Shown here: piece by piece, positions 31,906 through 39,446 of the stretch
How positions within the stretch are numbered: the stretch's first letter is position 1
How the letters are laid out: the number at the start of each line of letters is the position of its first letter
Origin: Paracraurococcus lichenis
Lineage (GTDB): Bacteria; Pseudomonadota; Alphaproteobacteria; Acetobacterales; Acetobacteraceae
Reading direction: 5' to 3'
Length of the DNA: 64,000 nucleotides
NCBI RefSeq assembly: GCF_030657435.1
Contig: NZ_JAUTWS010000002.1
Coordinates: 283,588-347,587, forward strand
Notes under the pieces: model-generated
What the model was told of the DNA's origin: nothing
The model's database searches: none
What the model saw: the letters and a program-made list of their open reading frames with translations, nothing else
Translations under genes and position numbers: made by a program

Positions 31906-34110
31906 ATGGCACCTCTGGAGATGATCGCGGACACTGCGGCCGAGGCCGAGCGGCTGCTGGAGGAGGGGGACCGGCTGCGCGACCGGAGGGCCTGGGCCGA
32001 TGCGGCCGAGGCCTATGGCCAGTATCTCCGCCTGAAGGGCGAGGATTGGGGCATCTGGGTCCAGTACGGCCATTGCCTGAAGGAGACCGGAGACCCCAAG
32101 GGGGCGCTGCTCTGCTACCGGGAGGCGGAGAAGCTCCATCCGCAGGACAGCGACCTCCAGCTCCAGATCGGCCATGCCCTGAAGCTGCTCGGCCGGGCGG
32201 AGGAGGCGCTCGGCGCCTATGCCATGGCGCTCTCCTTTGACCCAGGCAATCTGGACGCCCAGCGGGAATTGCTCGGCGTCGAGGCCGCGCCGCCGGCGAC
32301 CCGTGCGCCCGCGCCCGCCGCCCCGGCGGCCCGCCCCGCCGCCCGGCCGGCCGCCGCCCCTGCCGCCGCCGTGCCGGCCGGCACCGTCCTGCTCTTCGAC
32401 GCCTCCGACCTGCTCGACTATTTCCGTGCCAACCGCGCCCCCACCGGCATCCAGCGGGTCCAGCTCAACATCATCCGCGAGGCGCTGGCCGCGCCGGGCG
32501 CGGCGGCCGTCCTGGTCACCGCCTTCGACCCAGGCTCGGGTGCCTGGAAGCAGGTGCCGGCGGCGCTCTTCGGCCGCCTCGCCGCCCTCTCCGGCACCGG
32601 CACCGACACGGCCGAGCCGGCCTGGCGGGAGGCGGTGGAGGAGGCCCGGACGCTGCTGCGGGACGGCCCGGCGATCGAGCCCGCCCCGGGCAGCACGCTG
32701 GTGAACCTCGGCACCTCCTGGTGGCTGCCGGACTATCTCCGCCGGGTGCGGGAGGCGAAGGCGCGCCACGGCCTCCGCTACGTCCCCTTCCTGCACGACT
32801 GCATCCCGCTGGTCGTGCCGGAGCATTGCGAGGCGAAGCTGGTCGACGAGTTCGCCCGCTGGTTCGCCGGGCTCTGCCTGCATGCGGATGCGGTGCTGGC
32901 GAACAGCGACTGCACCCGCGCCGATTTCGAGCGGCTGCGTGCCCGGCTGCTGCCGGCGCAGTCGATCCCCTGCTTCGTGGTGCCGCTGGATGCGGCGCCG
33001 GAGGCGCCGGAGCCGGGCCCCCTGCCGCCGGCGGTGGCCGATGGCCGGCACTTCGTGCTCACCGTTGGCACCATCGAATCGCGCAAGAACCACCTGCTGG
33101 TCTTCCAGGCCTGGCTGACCCTGCTGCGCCGGCACGGGCCGGAGGCGGTGCCGGACCTGGTCTGCGTCGGCAAGCAGGGCTGGCTGGCGGAGGAGGCGCT
33201 GCGGCTGCATGCCCGCTCCCCGCTGCTGCAGGAGAAGGTGCACCTGCTGCACGCCGTGCCGGACACGGTGCTGGAGGCGCTCTATCGCGGCTGCCTCTTC
33301 ACCCTCTGCAACAGCTTCTACGAGGGCTGGGGCCTGCCGGTCACCGAGAGCCTGGCGCATGGCAAGGTGCCGCTGGTGCCGAACCATTCGGGCTTCCGCG
33401 AATCGGGCGCTGAGGGCGCCGTCTTCTTCGCCCCGAACAGCGAGCCGGAACTGGCCGAGCATGCCTGGTGGCTGGCGACCGATGCCGGCCACCGGCGGGC
33501 GCTGGAGGCGCGGATCCATGCCGGGCTGCGGCTGCGGACCTGGTCGGAGATCGCGGCGCAGGTGATGCGCGACGCCGTCGCCGGCGCGGGGCTCGCGCTG
33601 CCGGCGCCGCTCGAGCGGATCGCGCTGCCGCTCGGCCAGGCGCATCCGCTGCGGCTGCTGCCGGGGCCCGAGCCGGTGCCGGCGATGGCCCTGGCCGATG
33701 CCCTGCGGGAGGGCCCGGGCTGGGGACCGCTGGAGCGCTGGGGAAGCTGGGCCCGGCCGGGCGCGAGCCGGCTCCGCCTGCCGCTGCCGGCCGAGGCCCA
33801 TGGCGCGCCGCTGCGCCTCTACCTCGAGATCCGCGCGCCGGCCTCGCCCAGCCGCTTCGCCCTGCGCGTTGCGCGGGAGGGCCTGGCCGAGCCGGTGACG
33901 CGGCGCCTGGAGACGACGGCGGAGGAGCGGCTCTTCGTCATGCTCCCGCTGCCGGTGGGCGGCGCCGGCGACCTGCTGCTCTCGATCGAGCCGGCGCCGA
34001 GCCAGGAGCCGGTCGGGATCTGCAGCCTCATGGCCTGCCGCGCCGACGACCTCGCGGCGCGGCTCGACTATCTCGAGGCGCATGCCCTGGCGCGGCTGCC
34101 CGGCGGCTGA
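31906..34110 (+). CDS. TPR-repeat protein fused to a family 4 glycosyltransferase
   Basis: A 734-residue protein. Residues about 10-115 are tetratricopeptide repeats (WGIWVQYGHCLKETGDPKGA and LQIGHALKLLGRAEEALGAY). An Ala/Pro linker spans about 120-155. The GT-B domain follows, with GIQRVQLNIIREAL, the donor-site FVLTVGTIESRKNHLLVFQA and FTLCNSFYEGWGLPVTES. The last 150 residues are a separate beta-rich domain with no family I recognise. TPRs commonly mediate protein contacts, so it may assemble the glycan-building complex. Convergent with the export operon. Confidence 0.9.
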   Translation: MAPLEMIADTAAEAERLLEEGDRLRDRRAWADAAEAYGQYLRLKGEDWGIWVQYGHCLKETGDPKGALLCYREAEKLHPQDSDLQLQIGHALKLLGRAEEALGAYAMALSFDPGNLDAQRELLGVEAAPPATRAPAPAAPAARPAARPAAAPAAAVPAGTVLLFDASDLLDYFRANRAPTGIQRVQLNIIREALAAPGAAAVLVTAFDPGSGAWKQVPAALFGRLAALSGTGTDTAEPAWREAVEEARTLLRDGPAIEPAPGSTLVNLGTSWWLPDYLRRVREAKARHGLRYVPFLHDCIPLVVPEHCEAKLVDEFARWFAGLCLHADAVLANSDCTRADFERLRARLLPAQSIPCFVVPLDAAPEAPEPGPLPPAVADGRHFVLTVGTIESRKNHLLVFQAWLTLLRRHGPEAVPDLVCVGKQGWLAEEALRLHARSPLLQEKVHLLHAVPDTVLEALYRGCLFTLCNSFYEGWGLPVTESLAHGKVPLVPNHSGFRESGAEGAVFFAPNSEPELAEHAWWLATDAGHRRALEARIHAGLRLRTWSEIAAQVMRDAVAGAGLALPAPLERIALPLGQAHPLRLLPGPEPVPAMALADALREGPGWGPLERWGSWARPGASRLRLPLPAEAHGAPLRLYLEIRAPASPSRFALRVAREGLAEPVTRRLETTAEERLFVMLPLPVGGAGDLLLSIEPAPSQEPVGICSLMACRADDLAARLDYLEAHALARLPGG

Positions 34111-34125
34111 TCCCGCCGGAGGGCG

Positions 34126-34164
34126 GCCCGCCCCCGGCCGCGGCGTCGCGCGCCGGGGGCGGGC
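34126..34164 (+). terminator. GC-rich hairpin after the TPR-glycosyltransferase gene
   Basis: GCCCGCCCCCGGC and its exact reverse complement (13-bp arms) around a 13-nt loop, 15 bp past the stop codon at 34110. No U-tract follows, so it is a probable, not classical, terminator. Confidence 0.55.
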
Positions 34165-34231
34165 GGCTGCGCGCCCCATCCACGGCGCGACCGGGCAGGC
34201 CCGCGCTGATGGGCGGGAGCTGATGACGCCT

Positions 34232-34273
34232 GGTACCGGCCTGCGAATATCCTGACGTCTGCAGGCCGGTACC
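34232..34273. repeat. 13-bp perfect inverted repeat between convergent genes
   Basis: GGTACCGGCCTGC (34232-34244) and its reverse complement (34261-34273) around a 16-nt AT-richer loop (GAATATCCTGACGTCT). It lies between convergent genes and could terminate both, or be a small repeated extragenic element. Confidence 0.6.
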
Positions 34274-34500
34274 GCGCGGAGGTCGATGCAGGACGCCGAC
34301 GGCATGTCGGCTGCGCGCCAGACATGGAGCCATGTCGGTCAGCAGTCATGCTGGCCGGCATGTGCGGACTCGCTCAGGCGCGGTTTGCTCCATCGCGCAA
34401 AAGGCCGACCGGCCGATGCGAGCCACGGCGGGCGTCGAGCGGACAGGCGTTGGCCCGTCGCTGCCGCCTCGGCAGCCGCCGTGCGCGAAGGGAGCGGCAG

Positions 34501-34532
34501 GCGGCGGCGACCCGCGGAGGGGACGCCGCCGC
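34501..34532 (-). terminator. hairpin after the capsule export operon
   Basis: GCGGCGGCG and its reverse complement around a 14-nt loop, 6 bp past the export-protein stop on the minus strand. The arms are low-complexity, so it could arise by chance. Confidence 0.35.
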
Positions 34533-34538
34533 GCCCCG

Positions 34539-36275
34539 CTAGAGGAAGACCCGGGTCGCCACCGCGATCTGGTAGATCAGCCCGAGCAGGTCGCTGCCGA
34601 TCTGGAAGAGCTTGGGATCGAGCCGCGGCAGCACGATCAGCTCGTCGCCCGGCTTCGGCACCTCCTGCGGGTCGAGCAGCAATTCGCCGCTGGCCCGGCG
34701 GATCATGAGCGAGCTGTCGGAGCCGCGCGGCGCGTAGCCGCCCGCCGCCTTCACGTAGTCCGCCAGCCGCATCTCCGGCTTCCAGACCACGGCGCGCGGC
34801 GCCGTCACCTCGCCGGCGACGAGGACGGTCTGCGACTTCTCCGGGATGACGATGACGTCGCCGTCCTCGAGCCGCAGCGGCGAGCAATGGCCATTGCCGT
34901 CCACCACCACCAGCCGGCCCTCCGGCTGGGTGCGGCGGGCGCGCTGGATGTAGGAGGAGACGAGATTCGCCTCGCTCGACCGGATGGCGGCGACGCCGGT
35001 GGTGGGCGAGACCGCGAGGAAGAGCTGCCGCTCCAGCCGGTCCAGCGCCTCGTCGATGGCGCGGCGCTGCTGCTGCGCGACCGAGGGACGCAGCAGGAAG
35101 ACCGAGCGCGTGTCGGCGAGCAGCGGGTCGACCGCCACATGGTCCAGCACCTGGCAGAGCTGGGCGTCGCGGTCGGCGACGAGCACCGAGGGGCCGATGC
35201 GGCTGCCCTCCACCGTCACCCGCACGGTGCGCGCGGGGCTGTCTGTGATGAAGGTGACGGTGTCCTGGTCCTGCAAGGACAGCGTCGGCAGCTCGGCCAG
35301 CGTGGCGTAGCGCGAATAGGGCTGGCCGTTGCGGGTGCCCTTCACCACGGCATTGGTGGCCGAGGGCAGGGGGCGCGCATAGTCGAGCAGCTCGCGCCCG
35401 GTCATGGCGCGGCCCGGCACCTCGAAGAGGTAGTTGTTGCGCACCGCGCCGTCGGCGCCGACCACCGCGCGCTGCTTCGCCACCACCAGCGTATCGCCTT
35501 CCTGCAGCCGGAGGCGCGGAAGCTGGCCTTCCAGCAGGAAACGGTAGAGGTCGATAGTCGTAACGGTATGGCCGCCTCGCTGCAGGGCGATCTCGCGGTA
35601 GGAGCCGCGGCCGGGGTCGACGCCACCGGCGCGCACCAGGAAGTCCACCACGCTGTCGGCGGCCGAGCCGGCGAAGCGGCCGGGGGTGCGGACGAAACCG
35701 GTGACGAAGACGCCGATGCGGTTGGTCGAGAGCAGGACGGCATAGACCTGCACCTGGTCGGTATAGACCTTCTTGACCTCGCTCTCGACCACCTTCTGCA
35801 GGTCGCCCGCGCGCGTGCCGGCGACGCGGATGGGGCCGATATTCGGCAGGAAGAGCATGCCGGAAGGGTCGACCTGGCCGACCACCTCCGCCTCCACCGC
35901 GCCCCAGACCCGGACCGAGACGCGGTCGCCGGGCACGAGCTGGTAGTTCGGGTTGGGCGCGTCAGAGACGGCCGTCGCCTCCCGGGTGAAGAGGCTCGCG
36001 CCGAAGACGGCGGTGGCGCCGGCCGCGCGGCTGCCGTCGCCGAGCGGGCCGATCGCGACCGGCCCGCCCTCCGATGCGGTCTCCGTCCCGGCGCGGCTCA
36101 CCACGCGGTCCTGGCCGACCAGGCTCTGCAGCGCCTGCACCACGCCCTGGTTGGGCGCGGAGGGGATGACCGATTGCGCGGCGCGCTGCTGCAGCACCTG
36201 CATCGGCGTCTGGGCCGAGGCGCCGCCCCCGGCGAGTGCGACAGCAACGAGGACCGTACTGAACCTAGGACGCAT
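34539..36275 (-). CDS. polysaccharide export outer-membrane protein (Wza/KpsD-like, SLBB domains)
   Basis: A 578-residue export protein. The signal peptide is residues 1-22 (VAVALAGGGASAQ); there is no lipobox Cys, unlike Wza. The Poly_export domain is at about 105-190 (YQLVPGDRVSVRVWG and SGMLFLPNIGPIRV), followed by SLBB-type repeats (GVFVTGFVRTPGRFAGSAAD and TVLVAGEVTAPRAVVWKP). The C-terminal segment LFQIGSDLLGLIYQIAVATR is amphipathic and may span the outer membrane. It overlaps the KpsE-like gene and forms the outer pore of the capsule system. Confidence 0.93.
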   Translation of the reverse strand: MRPRFSTVLVAVALAGGGASAQTPMQVLQQRAAQSVIPSAPNQGVVQALQSLVGQDRVVSRAGTETASEGGPVAIGPLGDGSRAAGATAVFGASLFTREATAVSDAPNPNYQLVPGDRVSVRVWGAVEAEVVGQVDPSGMLFLPNIGPIRVAGTRAGDLQKVVESEVKKVYTDQVQVYAVLLSTNRIGVFVTGFVRTPGRFAGSAADSVVDFLVRAGGVDPGRGSYREIALQRGGHTVTTIDLYRFLLEGQLPRLRLQEGDTLVVAKQRAVVGADGAVRNNYLFEVPGRAMTGRELLDYARPLPSATNAVVKGTRNGQPYSRYATLAELPTLSLQDQDTVTFITDSPARTVRVTVEGSRIGPSVLVADRDAQLCQVLDHVAVDPLLADTRSVFLLRPSVAQQQRRAIDEALDRLERQLFLAVSPTTGVAAIRSSEANLVSSYIQRARRTQPEGRLVVVDGNGHCSPLRLEDGDVIVIPEKSQTVLVAGEVTAPRAVVWKPEMRLADYVKAAGGYAPRGSDSSLMIRRASGELLLDPQEVPKPGDELIVLPRLDPKLFQIGSDLLGLIYQIAVATRVFL

Positions 36276-37467
36276 GTTCGCGCATTCCCGCGATGAGCAG
36301 CCAGGCCAGTCCGTAGCCGACGGACAGGCAGGCGAAGATGTAGACGATGGTCAGCGCGGACTTGGGGTAGCGCGCATATTCGGCGAGGTTCGGCTCCACC
36401 ACGCGAAGGAGGAAGATCTGCTGGCGCTGCGCGTCGCCGCGCGCCTTCTCGAGCGAGGCGGTGGCGGAGGCGAGCTGCGCATGCGCCAGCTCGCGCTCGA
36501 CCGAGAGCCGCTCATACTCGCCGACCTGCTGCGAGACGCGGTCGTCGCCGCCGAGCCGGCGGCGCTCCTCGGCAATCTGGGCGGTCAGCGCCTCCACGCG
36601 GTTGCGGAGCGGAAGCAGGCGTGGGTTGTCGGTGCGGGCGAAGCGCTGCGCTTCCGCCAGCTCGGCCCGCGCCTGGGCCAGCGCGCCCTCCAGCCGGCCG
36701 ATATTGTCGACGGCGATGCCGGCCGAGCGGGTCGGGTCCACTGCGCGCTCGCGCTCGCGGAACTCGCTGATGGCGAGCTGGGCCTGGGTCAGCCGCGCCT
36801 CGGCGCGCTGGACCTCCTCCCGCGCGACGCGCAGGCCATCCTCCTGCAGCCGCTTGTTGAGCCGGTTCACCAACTCCTCGGACAGGCCGAGGAGGTTCTC
36901 CGCGATGAGCTTGGAGTCCTCCGCGCGGAAGCTGCGGACGCGCAGCGTGGTGATGCCGCTGGTGGTGTCGTACTCGGCACCGGCCATGCGGCGGAAGTAG
37001 TCGAGCAGGCGCTCGGCGGTCGGGTTCGACCACCAGAGCCGGGCGAGCGGGTCGGCTTCCGGCCGGCGGAAGATCTCGACCACCGGCAGGCGCCCGCGCA
37101 GCGCCGCGACCACGTCGTGCGACTGCAGGTAGTCCCGCACGCCCATCGCGTCCTCGGAGGCCGGGCGGAACCCGGCGCTGGCCATCATCTCGCCGAGGCC
37201 GCCTCCGCCGCCGCCCCCGCCGCCGCTGGAGCGGCCGCGGACGAGGAAGCGGGCTTCCGATTCGTATTGCGGCGCGGCGATGCCGTAGAGGTAGACGGCC
37301 GCGAGCAGCGTCGGCAGCAGCACGGTGACCGTGAAAGCGTTGCGCCGGACGAGGCGTCGCAGCCGCGTCAGCAGTCCGGGCGCGGGGACCGGCCCGGACC
37401 AGCCCGCGGCGTCGAGGCCTGCCTCAGGCAGCGTGGTAGGCGGCGATTGCTTCGTCCAGATCGTCAT
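36265..37467 (-). CDS. capsule export inner-membrane adaptor (KpsE/Wzz-family)
   Basis: A 400-residue polysaccharide co-polymerase type protein. Two membrane helices (FTVTVLLPTLLAAVYLYGIA near 45 and LTIVYIFACLSVGYGLAWLL near 380) flank a long periplasmic coiled coil (AEARLTQAQLAISEFRERER). A run of nine Gly follows SARFLV-type strand residues near position 75. In KpsE systems this protein joins KpsMT to the outer-membrane channel. Its start overlaps the kpsT-like stop by 44 bp and its stop overlaps the export-protein start by 11 bp. Confidence 0.92.
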   Translation of the reverse strand: MTIWTKQSPPTTLPEAGLDAAGWSGPVPAPGLLTRLRRLVRRNAFTVTVLLPTLLAAVYLYGIAAPQYESEARFLVRGRSSGGGGGGGGGLGEMMASAGFRPASEDAMGVRDYLQSHDVVAALRGRLPVVEIFRRPEADPLARLWWSNPTAERLLDYFRRMAGAEYDTTSGITTLRVRSFRAEDSKLIAENLLGLSEELVNRLNKRLQEDGLRVAREEVQRAEARLTQAQLAISEFRERERAVDPTRSAGIAVDNIGRLEGALAQARAELAEAQRFARTDNPRLLPLRNRVEALTAQIAEERRRLGGDDRVSQQVGEYERLSVERELAHAQLASATASLEKARGDAQRQQIFLLRVVEPNLAEYARYPKSALTIVYIFACLSVGYGLAWLLIAGMREHAS

Positions 37468-38071
37468 AGCGGGTCAACCTACCATCCTGGAGGATCGCTG
37501 CGGTCTTGCAGAAGGCCCGCACGGTTTCAGCCTGGTGAGAGACAAGCAGCAGGGTGCTGCGGGATTGGAGATCGGCGAGGGCGGCGCGCGCCCGCGCGGC
37601 GAAGCGGCTGTCGCCGACCGCGATCGCCTCATCCACGAGATAGCAGTCGAACTGCACGGCGAGCGAGAGGGCGAAGCCCAGCCGCACGACCATGCCGGAG
37701 GAATAGGTCTTCACCGGCATGCGGAAATAGCTGCCGAGATCGGCGAAGTCCTCGACGAGTTCGACCGTCTCCCGGATCGGCTTGTCGTAGATCCGCGCGA
37801 TGAAGCGGGCATTGTCGGCGCCGGAGATGCTGTAGTGCATGGCACCGGCGAAGCCGAGCGGCCAGGAGACGCTCATGCGCCGCTCGATGCGTCCGGCATT
37901 CGGGTGCTCGACGCCGGCGATCAGGCGCAGCAGCGTCGTCTTGCCGGCGCCGTTGCGGCCGAGGATGCCGACCTTTTCCCCGCGCCGGAACTCGGCATCG
38001 ACACCGCGCAGGACCACCTTCGCACCATGGTGCGTCTTGTAGGTCTTGTGGACATCGGTGAGCCGGATCAT
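37424..38071 (-). CDS. kpsT: capsule polysaccharide ABC transporter ATP-binding protein (KpsT-like)
   Basis: A 215-residue ATPase. Walker A is GRNGAGKTTLLRLIAG near residue 40, the signature is YSSGMVVRLGFALSLA, and Walker B is CYLVDEAIAVGD. The opening MIRLTDVHKTYKTHHGAKVV and the short length fit the KpsT/TagH class that flips lipid-linked capsule. ATG 38071 follows the permease stop by 5 bp. The frame is open further upstream but is not family-like there. Confidence 0.95.
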   Translation of the reverse strand: MIRLTDVHKTYKTHHGAKVVLRGVDAEFRRGEKVGILGRNGAGKTTLLRLIAGVEHPNAGRIERRMSVSWPLGFAGAMHYSISGADNARFIARIYDKPIRETVELVEDFADLGSYFRMPVKTYSSGMVVRLGFALSLAVQFDCYLVDEAIAVGDSRFAARARAALADLQSRSTLLLVSHQAETVRAFCKTAAILQDGRLTRYDDLDEAIAAYHAA

Positions 38072-38076
38072 GGCGC

Positions 38077-38874
38077 TCAGACGACCAGGTGGAGCCGCGC
38101 CTTGCGCAGCGCCGCCAGGCCAAGCAGGTGCAGGACCGCGATCCAGGCAATGACGTAAGGGATGTCGAAATGGGTGGGCACGATGGTCCCGTAGAGGCCG
38201 CGGCGGACGAGTTCGAAGCAGTGCACCGTCGGCACGACGAGGGCGGCCGCCTGCAGTTCGGTCGGCAGCCAGAACACCATGAAGAACGCGCCGGTGAAGC
38301 CCATGGTGAGATAGGTGAAAAGGTGGGTTATGCGCTCGAAGAGCTCCGTATAGACAGAGCCGGCGGCGATCAGGAACGCGATGCCCTGGGCGATGCCGAG
38401 CATCAACACCATGCCGAGCACCATCAGCCCCGGCTCCTTCGGCCATTCGCCGAAGATGGATCCGAACAGCAGCAGGAGGATGCAGAGCGCGATTCCGACG
38501 GCGCAGAATTCCAGCAGGTGACGCGACAACATGATGTCGAGCACCGTGATGTGGCGGTGATAGAGCAGCGACTGGTTGCCTTCGATGCCGGTCGCTGCAC
38601 GGTTCACGACGCCGCGGAACAGGTAGAAGGGGACGTAGCCGACCGTCCAGAAGACGAAGGGATTGAGGCCGCCGGGCATGTCGTGGCCGGTCACCAGGTG
38701 CAGGCCGCCGATCGCGCTGCCGAGCATCAGCGGTTCGAGAAAGAGCCAGACATAACCGAGGTTGTCGCGGCCGAAGCGAGTGCCCATCTCGCGCAGGATC
38801 AAGGCGCCCACGACCCGTACCTGGATTCGCAGGCAGGTCCAAAGGCGCGGCTGCGGCGCGACCGCGTCGCTCAA
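38077..38874 (-). CDS. kpsM: capsule polysaccharide ABC transporter permease (KpsM-like)
   Basis: A 265-residue ABC-2 type permease with about six membrane segments. It has REMGTRFGRDNLGYVWLFLE, the N-terminal amphipathic motif of KpsM/Wzm, and NQSLLYHRHITVLDIMLSR. The start is TTG 38874, overlapping the lipoprotein stop by 4 bp. It pairs with the KpsT-like ATPase. The frame continues to 39243 in the wrong context for a permease. Confidence 0.93.
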   Translation of the reverse strand: MSDAVAPQPRLWTCLRIQVRVVGALILREMGTRFGRDNLGYVWLFLEPLMLGSAIGGLHLVTGHDMPGGLNPFVFWTVGYVPFYLFRGVVNRAATGIEGNQSLLYHRHITVLDIMLSRHLLEFCAVGIALCILLLLFGSIFGEWPKEPGLMVLGMVLMLGIAQGIAFLIAAGSVYTELFERITHLFTYLTMGFTGAFFMVFWLPTELQAAALVVPTVHCFELVRRGLYGTIVPTHFDIPYVIAWIAVLHLLGLAALRKARLHLVV

Positions 38875-39269
38875 GGTCTGGCCCCAACGTTGCCGAGCAG
38901 CAGCGGGCGTGCCGGTACCCATTGCCCATCCGTCTGGCAGAGCAGGTTCGCACGGCCGCCGGTGCCGGAGCCGACCAGCACCTCGCGGCATTCCCGCCCG
39001 CTCGCGGCGGCATAGGCGCGCAGCACACGGACCGGCGCCGAGCGGCCATCCTCGAAGGTCACGAGGCCGTCCCGGCCCGGCGCCGCGGAAGCCACGAAGC
39101 GACCGAGCGCATCCTGTGGCGCGGCAGCAGGGGCGGGCGGCGCGGACGACAGGGTGGCCGGGCGCTCGCCACCCCCGCAACCCGCGACCAGCAGCATAAC
39201 CCCCACCAACAGGGCCGAGGCCGGAATTGATACGGCAGGGCACCTCGAAGCGCCCGAGTTGAAAATCAT
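38871..39269 (-). CDS. small lipoprotein of the capsule operon
   Basis: A 132-residue protein with a lipoprotein signal ending VMLLVAGC, lipidated Cys at 31. An Ala/Pro linker is followed by a compact domain, RAYAAASGRECREVLVGSGT then NLLCQTDGQWVPARPLL, with two Cys that may form a disulfide. It resembles the small surface-antigen-like domains seen with polysaccharide export, but I cannot assign a named family. It is the first gene of the export operon and overlaps the permease start. Confidence 0.8.
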   Translation of the reverse strand: MIFNSGASRCPAVSIPASALLVGVMLLVAGCGGGERPATLSSAPPAPAAAPQDALGRFVASAAPGRDGLVTFEDGRSAPVRVLRAYAAASGRECREVLVGSGTGGRANLLCQTDGQWVPARPLLLGNVGARP

Positions 39270-39446
39270 GTGTTCGCAGCCTCCAGCACTTCCTCTACCA
39301 AAGTGCGAGCCAGGGGCAACATATTTCCTTGAGGCGTTAGTGACGGTTTTCGAACGCTGCGATGCAGGTCACCCTCGGGCAGCGGCGGCACGCTGCGCCG
39401 CCGGTGCGCTCGGCCGGGCCGCCTCCAGGGGATGCGGCGGCAAAAT

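Larger units (their letters stand above)
34111..34538. other. 428-bp convergent intergenic region with three hairpins
   Basis: No convincing gene. It separates the TPR-transferase gene and the capsule export operon, which run towards each other. Three perfect stems lie here: 34126-34164, 34232-34273 and 34501-34532, each listed separately. The stretch 34274-34500 shows no other structure I can name. Confidence 0.55.

Noticed and set aside
31864..34305. 813-residue antisense frame over the TPR-transferase
   Set aside because: Arg/Gln/Gly-rich mirror frame; the plus-strand protein has clear domains.
37193..37235. Frameshift suspected at the poly-Gly run of the KpsE-like gene
   Set aside because: The frame and the family pattern continue unbroken on both sides, so it is a length-variable linker.
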